Position numbers and translations under genes: made by a program. The notes beneath the pieces are model-generated. The model made no database searches. It was not told the DNA's origin and saw nothing but the letters and a program-made list of their open reading frames with translations. Below, one piece after another: positions 28,776-39,230 of a DNA stretch of 64,000 nucleotides (its first letter is position 1; each line of letters opens with the position of its first letter). This DNA comes from Natronospira proteinivora (lineage in GTDB: Bacteria; Pseudomonadota; Gammaproteobacteria; Natronospirales; Natronospiraceae): the NCBI RefSeq assembly GCF_024170465.1, contig NZ_JALJYF010000001.1, forward strand, positions 1,364,001 to 1,428,000. Direction: 5' to 3'.

Positions 28776-30146
28776 ATGGCATCCACCGGAGTGATTCCGG
28801 GCAGGCAGCCATCGTGGCTGTTAACCGACCTTTATCAGCTGAGCATGAGCTCGGTTTACCATGCCGAAGACATGGACCGGGAAGCCGTGTTTGAGCTCTT
28901 CTTTCGGGCCCTGCCCTCATCACGGAACTTCGTCCTCGCGGTAGGTCAACAGGACTGCCTGGAAGCCATGAGCCGGTTTCAGTTCGGCGCGGACGAGATT
29001 GACTGGCTTCGGAGTCTGGAGCGTTTCCCGGAGGACTTCCTTCAGATGCTCTCCCGGCTTCGTTTCACCGGGGATGTTTATGCTGTGCCCGAGGGCAGTG
29101 TGGTCTTTCCATTTGAGCCGGTCATCCAGATTCGAGCCCCCTTGATCCAGGCCCAGCTGATGGAAACCCTGTTGCTGAATCGGATCCATGCCCAGAGCGT
29201 GATCGCCAGCAAGGCCGCCCGCATCATCCTGTCCGCCGGCGACCGCCCGGTGATGGATTTCGGCGCCCGCAAGGCCCAGGGCGGAGAAGCGGCTCTGAAT
29301 CTGGCCAAATGCAGCTGGATTGCGGGTGCATCAGGCACCTCCAACATGGAGGCCGGCCACTACCTGGACATCCCGGTGGTGGGCACCATGGCCCACAGTT
29401 TCATCCAGACCTTCGAGGACGAAAGCGAGGCATTCCGCCGCTTTTCCAAACATTGGCCGGAAACCACCCTGCTGGTGGATACCTGGGATACGCTGCGCGG
29501 CGTTGACCGGGTCATTGATCTTATCCGCGAGAGTGATGGCACATCCGCCCCGGTCTCGGCCATACGCCTGGATTCCGGTGATTTGCTGACACTCTCCATA
29601 CAGGCGCGTCAAAAACTGGATGAAGCCGGACTTGATCACATCAAGATCGTGGTCTCCTCTTCCATCAATGAATACCGGATTCGTGCCTTGCTTGAGCAGG
29701 GCGCGCCCATCGACGCCTTCGGCGTGGGAACGGAATGGGCCACCGTACCCGATGCACCAACCCTGGATTTCGCCTACAAGCTGTCGGAATTCGATGGCCT
29801 GCCCCGCATGAAGGCCTCCACCGACAAGGTCACCTGGCCCGGCGCCAAACAAGTCTGGCGCCACTGGCGTGGACGCCGTATGACCCGGGATCTGATTGGG
29901 GGTCACGACGAAACGGTCCCAGAGGGGGCAACGGCCTTGCTCAGGCCCGTCATGGAAAGCGGGGACCTACTGCCCGGCGCCGTAAACAGCCTCAATCAGG
30001 TCCGGGAACACGCCCGCCAGGAGCTGGCCGCCTTGCCCGAGACCCTGCAAAACATTGAACCAGCCGAACCCTACCCCGTCTCAGTGAGTCCAGCCCTGGA
30101 AGAGGCCCGGCGCCAGATTCAGGCCCGCTTTATGGACGAACGGTAG
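28776..30146 (+). CDS. pncB: Nicotinate phosphoribosyltransferase
   Basis: The protein has 456 residues and an AGGAG site. Typical blocks are LLTDLYQLSM at the N-terminus, the FGARKAQGGEAAL segment, EAGHYLDIPVVGTMAHSF (with the phosphorylated-histidine region of the family) and IRLDSGDL. It joins nicotinate to PRPP, giving nicotinate mononucleotide with ATP hydrolysis. With pncA it forms a complete nicotinamide salvage operon. Confidence 0.95.
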   Translation: MASTGVIPGRQPSWLLTDLYQLSMSSVYHAEDMDREAVFELFFRALPSSRNFVLAVGQQDCLEAMSRFQFGADEIDWLRSLERFPEDFLQMLSRLRFTGDVYAVPEGSVVFPFEPVIQIRAPLIQAQLMETLLLNRIHAQSVIASKAARIILSAGDRPVMDFGARKAQGGEAALNLAKCSWIAGASGTSNMEAGHYLDIPVVGTMAHSFIQTFEDESEAFRRFSKHWPETTLLVDTWDTLRGVDRVIDLIRESDGTSAPVSAIRLDSGDLLTLSIQARQKLDEAGLDHIKIVVSSSINEYRIRALLEQGAPIDAFGVGTEWATVPDAPTLDFAYKLSEFDGLPRMKASTDKVTWPGAKQVWRHWRGRRMTRDLIGGHDETVPEGATALLRPVMESGDLLPGAVNSLNQVREHARQELAALPETLQNIEPAEPYPVSVSPALEEARRQIQARFMDER

Positions 30147-30223
30147 CAGCAGCGCTTTACGTGGGCTGGCCCGGGATGTCACGCTTACGCCCCTTTTTTC
30201 GCGGAAAAGTCCAAGAGGTTTTA

Positions 30224-30706
30224 ATGGAAGTCGCCAACAAGCGTGTGGTCGAGATCGATTACACCCTGAAAGACAATGAAGGCAATGTACTGGACAGCTC
30301 CGAAGGTCGTGAGCCCTTGGCCTTCATTCAGGGTACCCAGTCCATCATTCCCGGCCTGGAGCAAGGCATTGAAGGCTGGGAAGAAGGCCAGAGCGGTGCG
30401 GTGGAAGTCGCACCGGAAGATGGCTACGGTGAGCACAATGACGAGCTCAAGCAGGAAGTGCCGAAAGACGTGTTCCAGGCCGATTCTGAAATCGAGCCGG
30501 GCATGCGCTTCCAGGCGGTTGGCGAAGGCGGTCAGACCCAGATCATCACGGTGGTCAAGGTCGAGGACGACAAGGTCCTGATCGATGCCAACCATCCCCT
30601 GGCCGGCCAAACCCTGCACTTTGACGTGAAGATCGCCGGTGTGCGTGATGCCACCGACGATGAGCTGGAAGCTGGTCAGCCAGCGGGTGCCGACGAAGAG
30701 CAGTAA
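30224..30706 (+). CDS. slyD: SlyD-type FKBP peptidyl-prolyl isomerase
   Basis: The 160-residue protein starts at the ATG at 30224 after AAGAGG; upstream frame to 30161 is not conserved. The FKBP halves (residues 1-70 and 125-145) enclose an inserted chaperone flap (about 70-125, VPKDVFQADSEIEPGMRF), which is the SlyD layout. NHPLAGQTLHFDV is the family signature. The His/Cys-rich metal-binding tail of E. coli SlyD is absent; the tail here is short and acidic. It is expected to be a cytoplasmic folding helper without nickel storage. Confidence 0.9.
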   Translation: MEVANKRVVEIDYTLKDNEGNVLDSSEGREPLAFIQGTQSIIPGLEQGIEGWEEGQSGAVEVAPEDGYGEHNDELKQEVPKDVFQADSEIEPGMRFQAVGEGGQTQIITVVKVEDDKVLIDANHPLAGQTLHFDVKIAGVRDATDDELEAGQPAGADEEQ

Positions 30707-30731
30707 GTCGCGCAGCCTGTCAGGCTTTACC

Positions 30732-30769
30732 AAGCCCCCGTTGGCCACAAGGCCTCCGGGGGCTTTTTT
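30732..30769 (+). terminator. Intrinsic terminator of slyD
   Basis: AAGCCCCCG (30732-30740) pairs with CGGGGGCTT (30757-30765), with a GGCC/GGCC inner pairing, followed by six T. It lies 26 bases after the slyD stop. Confidence 0.9.
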
Positions 30770-30838
30770 GTGGTGTTTACAGGCTATAGTGGATCGCTGC
30801 CCGAGGCTTTCGACCTGAGCGACTCGAACGAAGGTAAA

Positions 30839-30900
30839 GCCAGCTCACACCTCCACTGTTTTCAGCCTGGAGGATCGAGTGCGGGCTGGGCTTCGGCCAG
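30839..30900. repeat. Dispersed imperfect repeat, copy B
   Basis: This is the partner of 2621-2681 in the same orientation, sharing GCCAGCTCA and GGAGGATCGAGTGC. Here most of it covers the 3' end of the minus-strand 77-residue gene, so part of the similarity may be protein-driven. Confidence 0.5.
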
Positions 30901-31095
30901 TCTGTCCAGAAGGTCCTGGTCGCTGAGGCCGTCGATTTCGGCGTCCGCGTCCATGGCGTTGTCGGCGTAGATGTAGGATTTCATCACCCGGCTGCCGCGG
31001 CATTCGCAGAACAGGATGACCATCGCCCCGTAGGATTCATGACCCCGGGCAATGTCCCAGCGGACCCCTGATTCATCGGTAATCCGGCGTAGCAT
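30862..31095 (-). CDS. Small conserved-looking hypothetical protein
   Basis: The 77-residue protein (MLRRITDESG...) has WDIARGHESYGAMVILF, two cysteines (FCECRG) and a C-terminal helix ending in ALDPPG. No family is recognised. It has no signal peptide. It stands alone between slyD (convergent) and the FAD oxidoreductase, whose stop is 37 bases upstream. Its C-terminal codons form part of dispersed repeat B. Confidence 0.6.
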   Translation of the reverse strand: MLRRITDESGVRWDIARGHESYGAMVILFCECRGSRVMKSYIYADNAMDADAEIDGLSDQDLLDRLAEAQPALDPPG

Positions 31096-31132
31096 AATAC
31101 CCTCTCCCTACGTCTGGACGATGCGCCCGCAT

Positions 31133-32743
31133 TCAGTGACGGCGCCAGAAGCGCCGATGATCGCGAATGATCTCCCGGGCCGCATTATGCCCCGGCGCGC
31201 CGGTCACACCCCCGCCGGGGTGGGCACCGGAACCACAATGATACAGCCCCGCCACCGGACCTCGATAATCGCCATGGCCCAGTACGGGCCGGGCGGAATA
31301 CAACTGATCCAGCTGTAGGGCACCGTGGAAGATGTCTCCGCCCACCAGGCCGAAACGCTGTTCCAGATCGGCGGGTGACAGGGCCAACTGGCCCAGGATG
31401 CTGTCACGGAAATTGGGTGCGAAATAATTCACCGTATCAATAACCGCATCGGCGGCCCGCTGGCGGGTTGCGTCATTCCAGCCCTCCCCCGGCGGCCCCT
31501 CGGGGGCAAAATGCTGGCAGAAGAGACTGGCCACATGCCGGCCCGCCGGGGCCAGACTGTCGTCCAGGGTGCTGGGAATCAGCATCTCCACCACCGGCCT
31601 GCGGGCAATCCCTTCTCGCCGGGCATCCAGCCAGGCCTGGTCCATATAGGCCAGCGAGGGGGCCATTACGATGCCGGCGCTCAGATGCGGGCCCGGATCC
31701 GGCCTTGCCTCGAAACGCGGCAGCTCGGACAGGGCCACATTCATGCGGAAGGTACCCGAGGCGCAGCGAAAGCCCTCGATACGGTGACGAAAATCTTCGG
31801 GCAGATCGGAGGGCGCCATCATCTCCAGGTACAGCAGCTTGGGCCCTACATTGGCCGCCACCCGCCGGGCCGGGAAGAAGCGCCCGTCCTCAAGGGCAAC
31901 GCCCTTCACACGGCCCTGTTCCACCGCCACCTGCTTTACCGGAGCCTGGGTTTCGATACGAACCCCCAATGCCTCCGCCTCCCGGGCCATGGCCTGGGTA
32001 ATCGCCCCCATCCCGCCAATGGCATGACCCCAGGCACCAGGCTTGCCGTTCACTTCCCCAAAAACATGATGCAACAGAACATAGGCCGAGCCGGGCGTAT
32101 CGGGACTGGCGTAATTGCCCACGATGCTGTCGAAGCCCAGCAAGGCCTTGATGGGCTCGGATTCAAACCATTGATCCAGAATGTCCCGGGCACTGCGGGT
32201 AAAGAGTGAAAGCAGGTCCCGCCGGGCGGCTTCCGGCATCTTTGCCAACATGCGCCCATCCCGGATGGCGGCCAGCAAATCGGCCATCCCGCCGCCCACA
32301 TTCGGCGGCGTTTTGAGCACCATTTCTTTAAGGGCACCGGCGGCCTGATCCAGCATGGCTTCGAAGGCCGGCAGTTGCTCGGCATCCCTGGCTGAAAAAC
32401 GCGCCACTTCCCGTCGAGTGTCATCCGCCCCGGGACCGGCTGTCAGGCTATCGCCGTTTTCCAGGGGCAAAAAATTGTTCACCGGCCGCTCCACGATCTT
32501 AAGACCGTGTTCATGCAAGTGCAGATCGCGAATAACCTTGGGGTTGAGCAGGCTGACGGTATAGCTGGCGGTGGAATTGCGAAAGCCGGGATGGAATTCC
32601 TCGGTCACCGCCGCCCCGCCCACAAGCGAACGACGCTCCAGGACACGGACCTTGAGTCCGGCCCGGGCCAGATAGCAGGCGCAGGCAAGACCATTGTGAC
32701 CGGCACCGATGATCACCACATCGTCGATGTTTACCTTGGGCAT
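31133..32743 (-). CDS. Phytoene dehydrogenase-like FAD oxidoreductase (PYROXD2-like)
   Basis: The protein has 536 residues from the ATG at 32743 (MPKVNIDDVV). The N-terminal dinucleotide fold is VVIIGAGHNGLACACYLARAG, with the acidic end of the second strand at LERR. The C-terminal FAD block is CGSGAHPGGGVTGAPGHNAA. This is the CrtI/amine-oxidase superfamily, closest in pattern to the PYROXD2 group of unknown substrate. No carotenoid genes are nearby, so a role in carotenoid desaturation is not supported. Confidence 0.85.
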   Translation of the reverse strand: MPKVNIDDVVIIGAGHNGLACACYLARAGLKVRVLERRSLVGGAAVTEEFHPGFRNSTASYTVSLLNPKVIRDLHLHEHGLKIVERPVNNFLPLENGDSLTAGPGADDTRREVARFSARDAEQLPAFEAMLDQAAGALKEMVLKTPPNVGGGMADLLAAIRDGRMLAKMPEAARRDLLSLFTRSARDILDQWFESEPIKALLGFDSIVGNYASPDTPGSAYVLLHHVFGEVNGKPGAWGHAIGGMGAITQAMAREAEALGVRIETQAPVKQVAVEQGRVKGVALEDGRFFPARRVAANVGPKLLYLEMMAPSDLPEDFRHRIEGFRCASGTFRMNVALSELPRFEARPDPGPHLSAGIVMAPSLAYMDQAWLDARREGIARRPVVEMLIPSTLDDSLAPAGRHVASLFCQHFAPEGPPGEGWNDATRQRAADAVIDTVNYFAPNFRDSILGQLALSPADLEQRFGLVGGDIFHGALQLDQLYSARPVLGHGDYRGPVAGLYHCGSGAHPGGGVTGAPGHNAAREIIRDHRRFWRRH

Positions 32744-32825
32744 AGCCGCCTCTGACCGCAAATGAGGATTTGCATGGTATCAAGCACCATTCCCTGGCGG
32801 GGCCAATCACCGCCAGGCGGGAAAG

Positions 32826-34223
32826 TCACTTGCCCTTGCTATGGCGTTTCAGGCGCTTGCGTTTCTGGAGCTGGCGATCCGTAAGCTGGTTGCGCTTGCC
32901 CTTGAAGGGGTTATCCGTGGTCCGGAACTCGATTTCCACCGGCGTGCCCTGGAGGTCAAAGGTCTGGCGGAAATAGTTTTCCAGGTAGCGGCGATAGGCC
33001 CGGGGGGTGCGTTCGGTCTGATTGCCGTGGATCACAATCCGGGGCGGGTTTTTGCCACCCTGGTGGGCATAACGCAGTTTGATTCGGTGGCTGCGGGTCA
33101 CGGGGGGCGCATGGCGGCTAATGGCATCTTCCAGGGCGCGGGTGAGCACCGGGGTGGGCATATCCCGGTTGGCCGCTTCCCAGGCTTCGTCCACCGACCC
33201 CAGCAACTCTCCCACGCCGGTGCCATGCACCGCCGAGATGAAATGCTGTTTGGCAAATCCGAGGAAGGGCAGTTTTAGATCAATCTCGGCCTTGGTGCGC
33301 TGGCGACGTTCCGGACTCAGACCATCCCACTTGTTAACAGCCACCACCATGGCCCGTCCGGCCTGCAGGGCCAGCCCCATGATGGAAGCATCCTGGTCGG
33401 TCACCCCTTCCGAACCATCCACCAGGGCCACCACCACATTGGCGTCCTCAATGGCCTGCAAGGTTTTGACCACACTGAGCTTTTCAATGTGTTCGCTGAC
33501 CTTGGCGCGGCGCCGGACACCGGCGGTATCCACCAGCACATAATCCCGGCCTTCCCGGGAAAAGGGGACTCGCACCGAGTCCCGGGTGGTTCCCGGCTCG
33601 TCGGAGGCCACCATGCGCTCATCCCCAAGCCAGCGGTTGATGAGCGTGGATTTGCCCACATTGGGTCGACCAATGACCGCGACCCGGACACCCGCCTCAC
33701 TGTAATCCGACGCCGCATCATGGGCTTCGGCATGGGGCACATGGGACAGGGCCTGCTCGATCAGGGGAATAATGCCACGCCCCTTGTAGGCGGAGATGGC
33801 CTGGGGTTCGCCCAGGGCCAGGGCATGAAATTCCGCCGTCACCGATTCCCGAGCCTGGCCTTCGGATTTATTGACCGCGAGAATGATCGGCTTTTTCTGG
33901 CGGCGAAAGGCGTGGGCCAGGGTTTCGTCGGCCGGGGTCATTCCCTGCTGCCCATCCACCACGAAAATAGCCACATCGGCCTCTTCCAGGGCCCGCAGGC
34001 TTTGCTGCTCCATGAGGGTTTCCACCGGCCGCTCGGATTCCCCGATGCCTCCGGTATCGATAACCACATAAGGGCCGGGGCCCGCCCGGCCGATGCCGTA
34101 TTGTCGATCCCGGGTCAGACCCGGGGTATCGGCCACCAGGGCATCCCGGCTACGGGTCAACTGATTGAACAGGGTCGACTTGCCGACATTGGGCCGCCCG
34201 AGCAGGGCAATGACTGGCAACAT
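32826..34223 (-). CDS. der: Ribosome-assembly GTPase Der (EngA)
   Basis: The protein has about 465 residues. Two tandem GTPase domains each have a P-loop ([11 protein letters not shown] near residue 8 and [11 protein letters not shown] near 182), a DTGG/DTAG switch and an NKxE/NKWD base-recognition motif. The C-terminal KH-like domain ends in a basic tail ([11 protein letters not shown]). It acts in maturation of the 50S subunit. The ATG at 34223 is chosen over a TTG at 34229. It is the last gene of the minus-strand block that starts at iscS; bamB lies 33 bases upstream. Confidence 0.97.
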   Translation of the reverse strand: MLPVIALLGRPNVGKSTLFNQLTRSRDALVADTPGLTRDRQYGIGRAGPGPYVVIDTGGIGESERPVETLMEQQSLRALEEADVAIFVVDGQQGMTPADETLAHAFRRQKKPIILAVNKSEGQARESVTAEFHALALGEPQAISAYKGRGIIPLIEQALSHVPHAEAHDAASDYSEAGVRVAVIGRPNVGKSTLINRWLGDERMVASDEPGTTRDSVRVPFSREGRDYVLVDTAGVRRRAKVSEHIEKLSVVKTLQAIEDANVVVALVDGSEGVTDQDASIMGLALQAGRAMVVAVNKWDGLSPERRQRTKAEIDLKLPFLGFAKQHFISAVHGTGVGELLGSVDEAWEAANRDMPTPVLTRALEDAISRHAPPVTRSHRIKLRYAHQGGKNPPRIVIHGNQTERTPRAYRRYLENYFRQTFDLQGTPVEIEFRTTDNPFKGKRNQLTDRQLQKRKRLKRHSKGK

Positions 34224-34256
34224 GGGCAAGATTCTCTTTATTCAGGGCGCTGAAAC

Positions 34257-35417
34257 TTAGCGCTCGGAGAGACGATAGGCCCTGACACGGCCATCGCCGT
34301 CCTGGACCAGAAGCTTGTCTCCGGCAACCACGGGGGCGGTATTGATGCGCTTGCGGGATACACGCTCTCGAGCCACTAAATCTCCGCTATCGGCATCCAG
34401 AAAATGCAAATAGCCGTCCAGATCCCCCACCACGATGGTATCGCCAAACACCACGGGCGCGGTCATCTGACGGGCCCGCAGGGCATCCTGAACCCAAACA
34501 CTGGCGCCACCGTTACGGTTGAGGGCATGGACTTCGGAATGGCGATCGGTGAGATAGATCATCTCCTCATCCATGGCCAGTCCGGACAAGCTCCCCAGAT
34601 CCCGTTGCCAGCGCTGACCACCCGACAGGGAAATCGCCGCCATTCGATCCGAAGCCGATGCGGCATACACCACCGAATCGCTTGCACCCATGACCGGGGC
34701 AATATCCGCAATCTGCTCCAGTTCATTACGACCAGCAGCAATACCCACAGACTGAGCCCACTGACTTTCCCCGTCCCGAACACCGAATGCACGCACCTGA
34801 CCATTGGCAAAACCAACGATCACCCGGCTACCCCGGATAATGGGATCGACTCCCCCCCGCATCTGCAGGGACGGCACATCTTCTGAACGAGACCAGACCT
34901 CGCCACCATCATCGGCGGACAAACCGCGAACATGGCCATCGGAGGTTTTCACCACAATATAGCCACGGCTAATGGCCGGCGCGGTGAGAATCTCCCCACC
35001 GACCTGGGTCGACCACAGCAATTCACCGTCATCGGCGTCCAGGGCAAACAAGCGCCCATCCAGAGCGCCGACCAACACCATGCCCTGCCCCACCGCAGGC
35101 CCACCGGCCAATGGTGCGTCCAGGTCCATACGCCAGATGCGACGGCCATTTTCCGGGTTTCGGGCCGTCAGGCGACCGGCATGGCCCGCCGTATAAACCC
35201 GCTCGCCATCAAAAGTCGGTCGAAGCCCCAGATAGAGACGCTCGGCACGCCCCCGAGCCCGGGTGCTCCAGGCTGTATCCACATCGTAACGGGCTTCGAA
35301 ACGCTCCAGTTCCCTGGGATCTTCAATGGCATCCGGTTGCGCACAAGCTGCGAGCAGAAACGCTGCCAAGAGCAGGAGATGGGCAAAACCCATCTTTGGG
35401 GCACGGTATTGGAACAT
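34257..35417 (-). CDS. bamB: Outer-membrane assembly lipoprotein BamB
   Basis: The 386-residue protein has a lipobox ending LLAAC and eight PQQ-type propeller repeats (for example GRLTARNPENGRRIWRMDL, LFALDADDGELLWSTQV). It matches BamB, the beta-propeller partner of BamA in folding outer-membrane proteins. Its ATG overlaps the yfgM stop (TGATG). The order der-bamB-yfgM-hisS is conserved in gammaproteobacteria. Confidence 0.95.
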   Translation of the reverse strand: MFQYRAPKMGFAHLLLLAAFLLAACAQPDAIEDPRELERFEARYDVDTAWSTRARGRAERLYLGLRPTFDGERVYTAGHAGRLTARNPENGRRIWRMDLDAPLAGGPAVGQGMVLVGALDGRLFALDADDGELLWSTQVGGEILTAPAISRGYIVVKTSDGHVRGLSADDGGEVWSRSEDVPSLQMRGGVDPIIRGSRVIVGFANGQVRAFGVRDGESQWAQSVGIAAGRNELEQIADIAPVMGASDSVVYAASASDRMAAISLSGGQRWQRDLGSLSGLAMDEEMIYLTDRHSEVHALNRNGGASVWVQDALRARQMTAPVVFGDTIVVGDLDGYLHFLDADSGDLVARERVSRKRINTAPVVAGDKLLVQDGDGRVRAYRLSER

Positions 35418-36049
35418 CAGTCTTCGTATCCAGCCAGGTCGTGATATTTCATTTCCAGCTCGGGTCGAGCTGCAAATTGCTCATCGTCCGATTCCAGAGC
35501 CCGTCGATAGGCCTCCCGCGCGGCGGCGGGGTCGCCGGCAGCCACCAGAGCATCGCCCCGGGCCTCCTGATAAAGGGGCTCAAAGCGTCCCGGATCATCC
35601 ACATCCAGGACCGCCAGCGCGGCATCGCTATCACCACGGGCGACATGGACTCTGGCAAGACGGACCCGGGCCAGCTTCACAAGTTCCGCATCCCGCGCAT
35701 TGTCCACGGTCCACTGCAATAGCTCCGCCGCCTCATCCAACTCCTCAATCTCCACGGCCAGAGCAGCCAGTCTCAGGCTCGCGTGGGCGGCATAGGCGGT
35801 GCGCCCATAATCCGAACGCAGCTCATCCACCAGGGCGGCGGTCTGCTGATAGTCCTGACCTTCGGCGGCCACGGCCACCTGCTGATAAAGATTGGCGGCA
35901 CTGGCGGCCTCGCTTTCCTGGGAAGCCTGCCAAAATCGCCAACCGGCAATCAGGGCAACACCAATCACCAAACCGGCCACCACAAAGGTCCCGTTGTCCT
36001 TCCACCATTGCTTGATTGCTTCAAGTGCTTCTTCGTCTGAGCTGAACAC
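35417..36049 (-). CDS. yfgM: YfgM-type tetratricopeptide membrane protein
   Basis: The 210-residue protein has one N-terminal membrane helix (residues 23-41, FVVAGLVIGVALIAGW) and a periplasmic part with TPR-like repeats. The start EALEAIKQWWKDNG is characteristic of YfgM, an ancillary subunit of the SecYEG translocon that also links to periplasmic chaperones. It starts 2 bases after the hisS stop and overlaps bamB. Confidence 0.93.
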   Translation of the reverse strand: MFSSDEEALEAIKQWWKDNGTFVVAGLVIGVALIAGWRFWQASQESEAASAANLYQQVAVAAEGQDYQQTAALVDELRSDYGRTAYAAHASLRLAALAVEIEELDEAAELLQWTVDNARDAELVKLARVRLARVHVARGDSDAALAVLDVDDPGRFEPLYQEARGDALVAAGDPAAAREAYRRALESDDEQFAARPELEMKYHDLAGYED

Positions 36050-36051
36050 CG

Positions 36052-37338
36052 TTATTCCCCGTTGTGTTGAATTCGATCATGCAGAAGCCCCGGGAGCGCG
36101 CTCCAATCGGCCTCGAACTGTTCCTCACCCGATCGCAGCGGCTTGACACCGATTCGCCGGGCCCCGACTTCCGATTCGCCCAGAATCAAGGCGATGGCCG
36201 CGCCGCTGCGATCGGCCTTCTTGAGTTGTGACTTGAAGCTGCCGCCGCCGCAATGAGCAGTGAGCCGAAGGTCGGCCACCTGATCCCGCAGGGATTCGGC
36301 CAGCTTCCACCCTTCCCGTTCGGCAGCCTCGCCCATCATGGCCAGATAGACATGAGGCTCCACATCCCGGCGCGGCGGCGCTTCGGCCAGCGACAGCAGC
36401 GCGATCAATCGCTCCATCCCCAGGGCCCAACCCACTGCGGGCACATGCTTACCACCCAGCTGGGACACCAGGAAATCATACCGGCCACCGCTGCAAACCG
36501 CATCCTGAGCCCCAAGCCGGTCGGTTGTCCACTCGAACACCGTGCGAGAATAGTAATCCAGGCCGCGAACCAGGCGGGGGTCCACCTCATAAGCCAAGCC
36601 TTGATCATCCAGGCGGGCTTTCAGGGTGTCAAAATGAGCCGCCGACGCTTCGTCCAGATGATCCAGAATGCTGGGGGCCTGCTTAATAATGTCAGCCAAA
36701 TCCGGGTTTTTGCTGTCGAGAATCCGCAGGGGATTGGTCTCCAGCCGACGAAGGCTGTCCTCATCCAGGCGATCTCGATACTGGCCGAAATAGTCGACCA
36801 GTTTTTTCCGATAGGCCTGACGGGCCTCCGGGTTCCCAAGCGAATTGAGCTTCAGTCGCAGATGCCCCAGACCCAGGCGTTTGAACAGGCGGGCGGTGAG
36901 CAGCAACATCTCGGCATCAATATCCGGCCCCTCAAGGCCATAGGCTTCCACGCCCATTTGATGGAACTGTCGATAGCGCCCCTTCTGCGGCCGCTCGTGG
37001 CGAAACATGGGGCCCTGATACCACAGCCGCTGAACCTGGTTGTGAAACAGACCATGACTCATGCCCGCCCGTACACAACCGGCCGTACCCTCAGGACGCA
37101 GCGTGAGACTGTCACCGCTGCGGTCCTCAAAGGTATACATTTCCTTTTCCACCACATCGGTCACCTCCCCGATGGAGCGAACAAACAACTCGGTCTTCTC
37201 CACGATGGGCATCCGAATTTCCCGATAGCCGTATTCTTCGAACACAGCCCGGGCGGTTGCCTCCACCTGGGCCCAGACGGGGCTTTCCTCCGGCAGGATG
37301 TCATTCATCCCCCGTACGGCTTGAACTCCCTTGGACAC
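36052..37338 (-). CDS. hisS: Histidyl-tRNA synthetase
   Basis: The protein has 428 residues if the GTG at 37338 is used, which lies 5 bases after AGGAG; the frame is open to a TTG at 37362. E. coli HisS has 424. Class II motifs are present: motif 2 region ([21 protein letters not shown]), the histidine loops [15 protein letters not shown] and SGGRYDFL, and an anticodon-binding domain from about residue 330. In most relatives ispG lies between hisS and rodZ, but here the rodZ stop is only about 70 bases upstream. Confidence 0.96.
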   Translation of the reverse strand: MSKGVQAVRGMNDILPEESPVWAQVEATARAVFEEYGYREIRMPIVEKTELFVRSIGEVTDVVEKEMYTFEDRSGDSLTLRPEGTAGCVRAGMSHGLFHNQVQRLWYQGPMFRHERPQKGRYRQFHQMGVEAYGLEGPDIDAEMLLLTARLFKRLGLGHLRLKLNSLGNPEARQAYRKKLVDYFGQYRDRLDEDSLRRLETNPLRILDSKNPDLADIIKQAPSILDHLDEASAAHFDTLKARLDDQGLAYEVDPRLVRGLDYYSRTVFEWTTDRLGAQDAVCSGGRYDFLVSQLGGKHVPAVGWALGMERLIALLSLAEAPPRRDVEPHVYLAMMGEAAEREGWKLAESLRDQVADLRLTAHCGGGSFKSQLKKADRSGAAIALILGESEVGARRIGVKPLRSGEEQFEADWSALPGLLHDRIQHNGE

Positions 37339-37408
37339 AACCACTCCTCTACCGGCCGTCAACCAGTCGGATCTACAAAAATTGGGAATCAGAGGCGGTC
37401 CCGCTGAC

Positions 37409-38482
37409 CTATTCTGGCGGGTTCACCACTACCCGGGCCGTATTATCATTACGAATCCGCCCGGAAAACTCCATGGACTCGCCGTCCACTTGCAATTCGA
37501 TAGCCGGCGCGTTTCCCATAAACAGCTCAATGGGGGCCAGGCCATCCAGCTCCAGGTGTTGCCCCTCCTGGGCCAGCCCATAAAACAGCTGTTCGCCATC
37601 CGCTGCTCGAACTTCAAGCCAGGAATCCCCAGTCATTTCCAGTACCAGGGCACGCTCCACCGCATTTTCAGGTACTACGGTTTCCGGCTCAGTCTGCCCG
37701 GCATCCTCCTCCGCGACAGGCTCCGTTGATCCAGTCTCCATCTCGGGCAGACGGTCATCCAGAGCCTGGCCAATTTCTTCTTCAAGGCCACTGAATTCGG
37801 GGGCGCCGTCTTCCTCTCCAGCAGATGCCAAAGCCGGTGTCATTTCAGTGTCGCCTTCAGTCCCGATCACCGACAGGTCCGTACGTGTATCCAGATGAAG
37901 TCCATCCGCCTCTTCCTGCCCACTGGCAGAGGCCAGGTTTTCAGGGGAACCCTGATCAGGAGCCTCGGCTTCCATATTGTTTTCCAGCGAACCGATCCCG
38001 GCCACGGGATCCCGATGGGGACCGGCATACCACCACAGTGCCCCCATCAGCAGCATGGCAATCACCACCAGCCAAGCCACCGGGAATATCCAACGGGGTG
38101 TACCGCCGCCAACCACCGGCTCCTGGCGGTGATGGTTCACCTTGGGATCGAAGTGCACTTCCTCGGGCAAGGTCGCTTCGTATTCCTGGAGGACTTCCGT
38201 TTCCGGCAACTCCAGTAAACGGGCATAATTCCTCAGGTGCCCGCGAACAAAAATGGGCGCTTCCAGTACTTCGAAACGATTTTCCTCCAAGGCTTGCAGG
38301 ATACTGGAAAGGACCCGCAGTTCCTGCGCCGCCTGTCCCAGGCTGAGGCCCCGGTCCTCTCGCTGCTGCCTGAGTCGCTCACCCGGTCCGGCAGAGGATT
38401 GCTTGTCCGCCAAATCATCCTGTTTTGTGTCGTGGGGATCCTTTCCCTGATCCGAATCCATCAGAGAGGGATCATCAGTCAT
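37409..38482 (-). CDS. rodZ: Cytoskeleton protein RodZ
   Basis: The 357-residue protein has an N-terminal helix-turn-helix of the HTH_25 type (about residues 34-100, [20 protein letters not shown] and [13 protein letters not shown]). One membrane helix follows (residues 130-148, [20 protein letters not shown]), then an acidic Pro/Glu-rich periplasmic linker and a C-terminal DUF4115 domain ([17 protein letters not shown]). RodZ anchors MreB filaments to the membrane and sets rod shape. It overlaps the upstream pilW stop by 8 bases. Confidence 0.94.
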   Translation of the reverse strand: MTDDPSLMDSDQGKDPHDTKQDDLADKQSSAGPGERLRQQREDRGLSLGQAAQELRVLSSILQALEENRFEVLEAPIFVRGHLRNYARLLELPETEVLQEYEATLPEEVHFDPKVNHHRQEPVVGGGTPRWIFPVAWLVVIAMLLMGALWWYAGPHRDPVAGIGSLENNMEAEAPDQGSPENLASASGQEEADGLHLDTRTDLSVIGTEGDTEMTPALASAGEEDGAPEFSGLEEEIGQALDDRLPEMETGSTEPVAEEDAGQTEPETVVPENAVERALVLEMTGDSWLEVRAADGEQLFYGLAQEGQHLELDGLAPIELFMGNAPAIELQVDGESMEFSGRIRNDNTARVVVNPPE

Positions 38483-39230
38483 AACCCAGCTCCGCCAGTC
38501 GATGCTTCTCGTCTGAATCAGGGTATTTCGACTTCAGCCGATTCGCATAACGTTCAGCCTGTTCACGGTCATCCAGGGCTTCTTCAATACGGACTCCCAG
38601 CAACAATGCCGAGGCCTCCAACTCACCTTGGTCCGCCAGACGCTGGAAAAAGGCCCGGGCGCTGAGAAACTCTTCTCGCTCATACTGCATGGATGCCATC
38701 TGTCGCAGGGCCTCCTGGTAGTCGGAACGGAGCCTGAGAGCATTACGGAAATATTCCTCGGCTGCCTCATAATCGGGAATACGACGAACACAAGATCCGG
38801 CATTGGCCCAAGCCACCTCGGGTGTCTGGTAGAGCCGATTCTGGGCTGCCTGGACCAGCTGCTCCTCGGCTTCCCGATATTCTCCCTGGCGACACAGGAA
38901 AGTGCCATAGTTGTTGCTAACGGAGGGGTTGTCTCCATCCAGTCTCAGGGCACGACGATAATGCCGTTGTGCCAAACGGCTTTCGTTGATCTGTTCATAC
39001 AGCAATGCAATGGTGGAATGGGCCATGGCATTGCGGTCGTCAAACTCCAGGGACTTTTCCAGGTTGTCCTTGGCCGCACTCAGATTCCCCTGGCGCATGT
39101 AATGCACCCCGAGCTGCAAATGACTGCTTGCCGCTTCCTCGCGCTCCGTATCCCTTTCAGGGGTACCCGTGCAGGCGGTTAAAAACAACAGCAAGAAAAC
39201 CAGAATTGCCCAATTCCGATACACCATCAT
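38475..39230 (-). CDS. pilW: Type IV pilus biogenesis/stability lipoprotein PilW (PilF)
   Basis: This 251-residue lipoprotein (lipobox ending FLTAC) is made of about six TPR repeats ([21 protein letters not shown] and onward). It matches PilW/PilF, the pilotin needed for PilQ secretin assembly. Its ATG overlaps the rlmN stop (ATGA) and its end overlaps rodZ. No other pilus genes lie in the window, as is usual for this conserved location. Confidence 0.93.
   Translation of the reverse strand: MMVYRNWAILVFLLLFLTACTGTPERDTEREEAASSHLQLGVHYMRQGNLSAAKDNLEKSLEFDDRNAMAHSTIALLYEQINESRLAQRHYRRALRLDGDNPSVSNNYGTFLCRQGEYREAEEQLVQAAQNRLYQTPEVAWANAGSCVRRIPDYEAAEEYFRNALRLRSDYQEALRQMASMQYEREEFLSARAFFQRLADQGELEASALLLGVRIEEALDDREQAERYANRLKSKYPDSDEKHRLAELGYD

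Noticed and set aside
31133-32743. Carotenoid desaturase call for the FAD oxidoreductase
   Set aside because: There are no carotenoid synthesis genes nearby, and the pattern is closer to PYROXD2-type proteins of unknown substrate.
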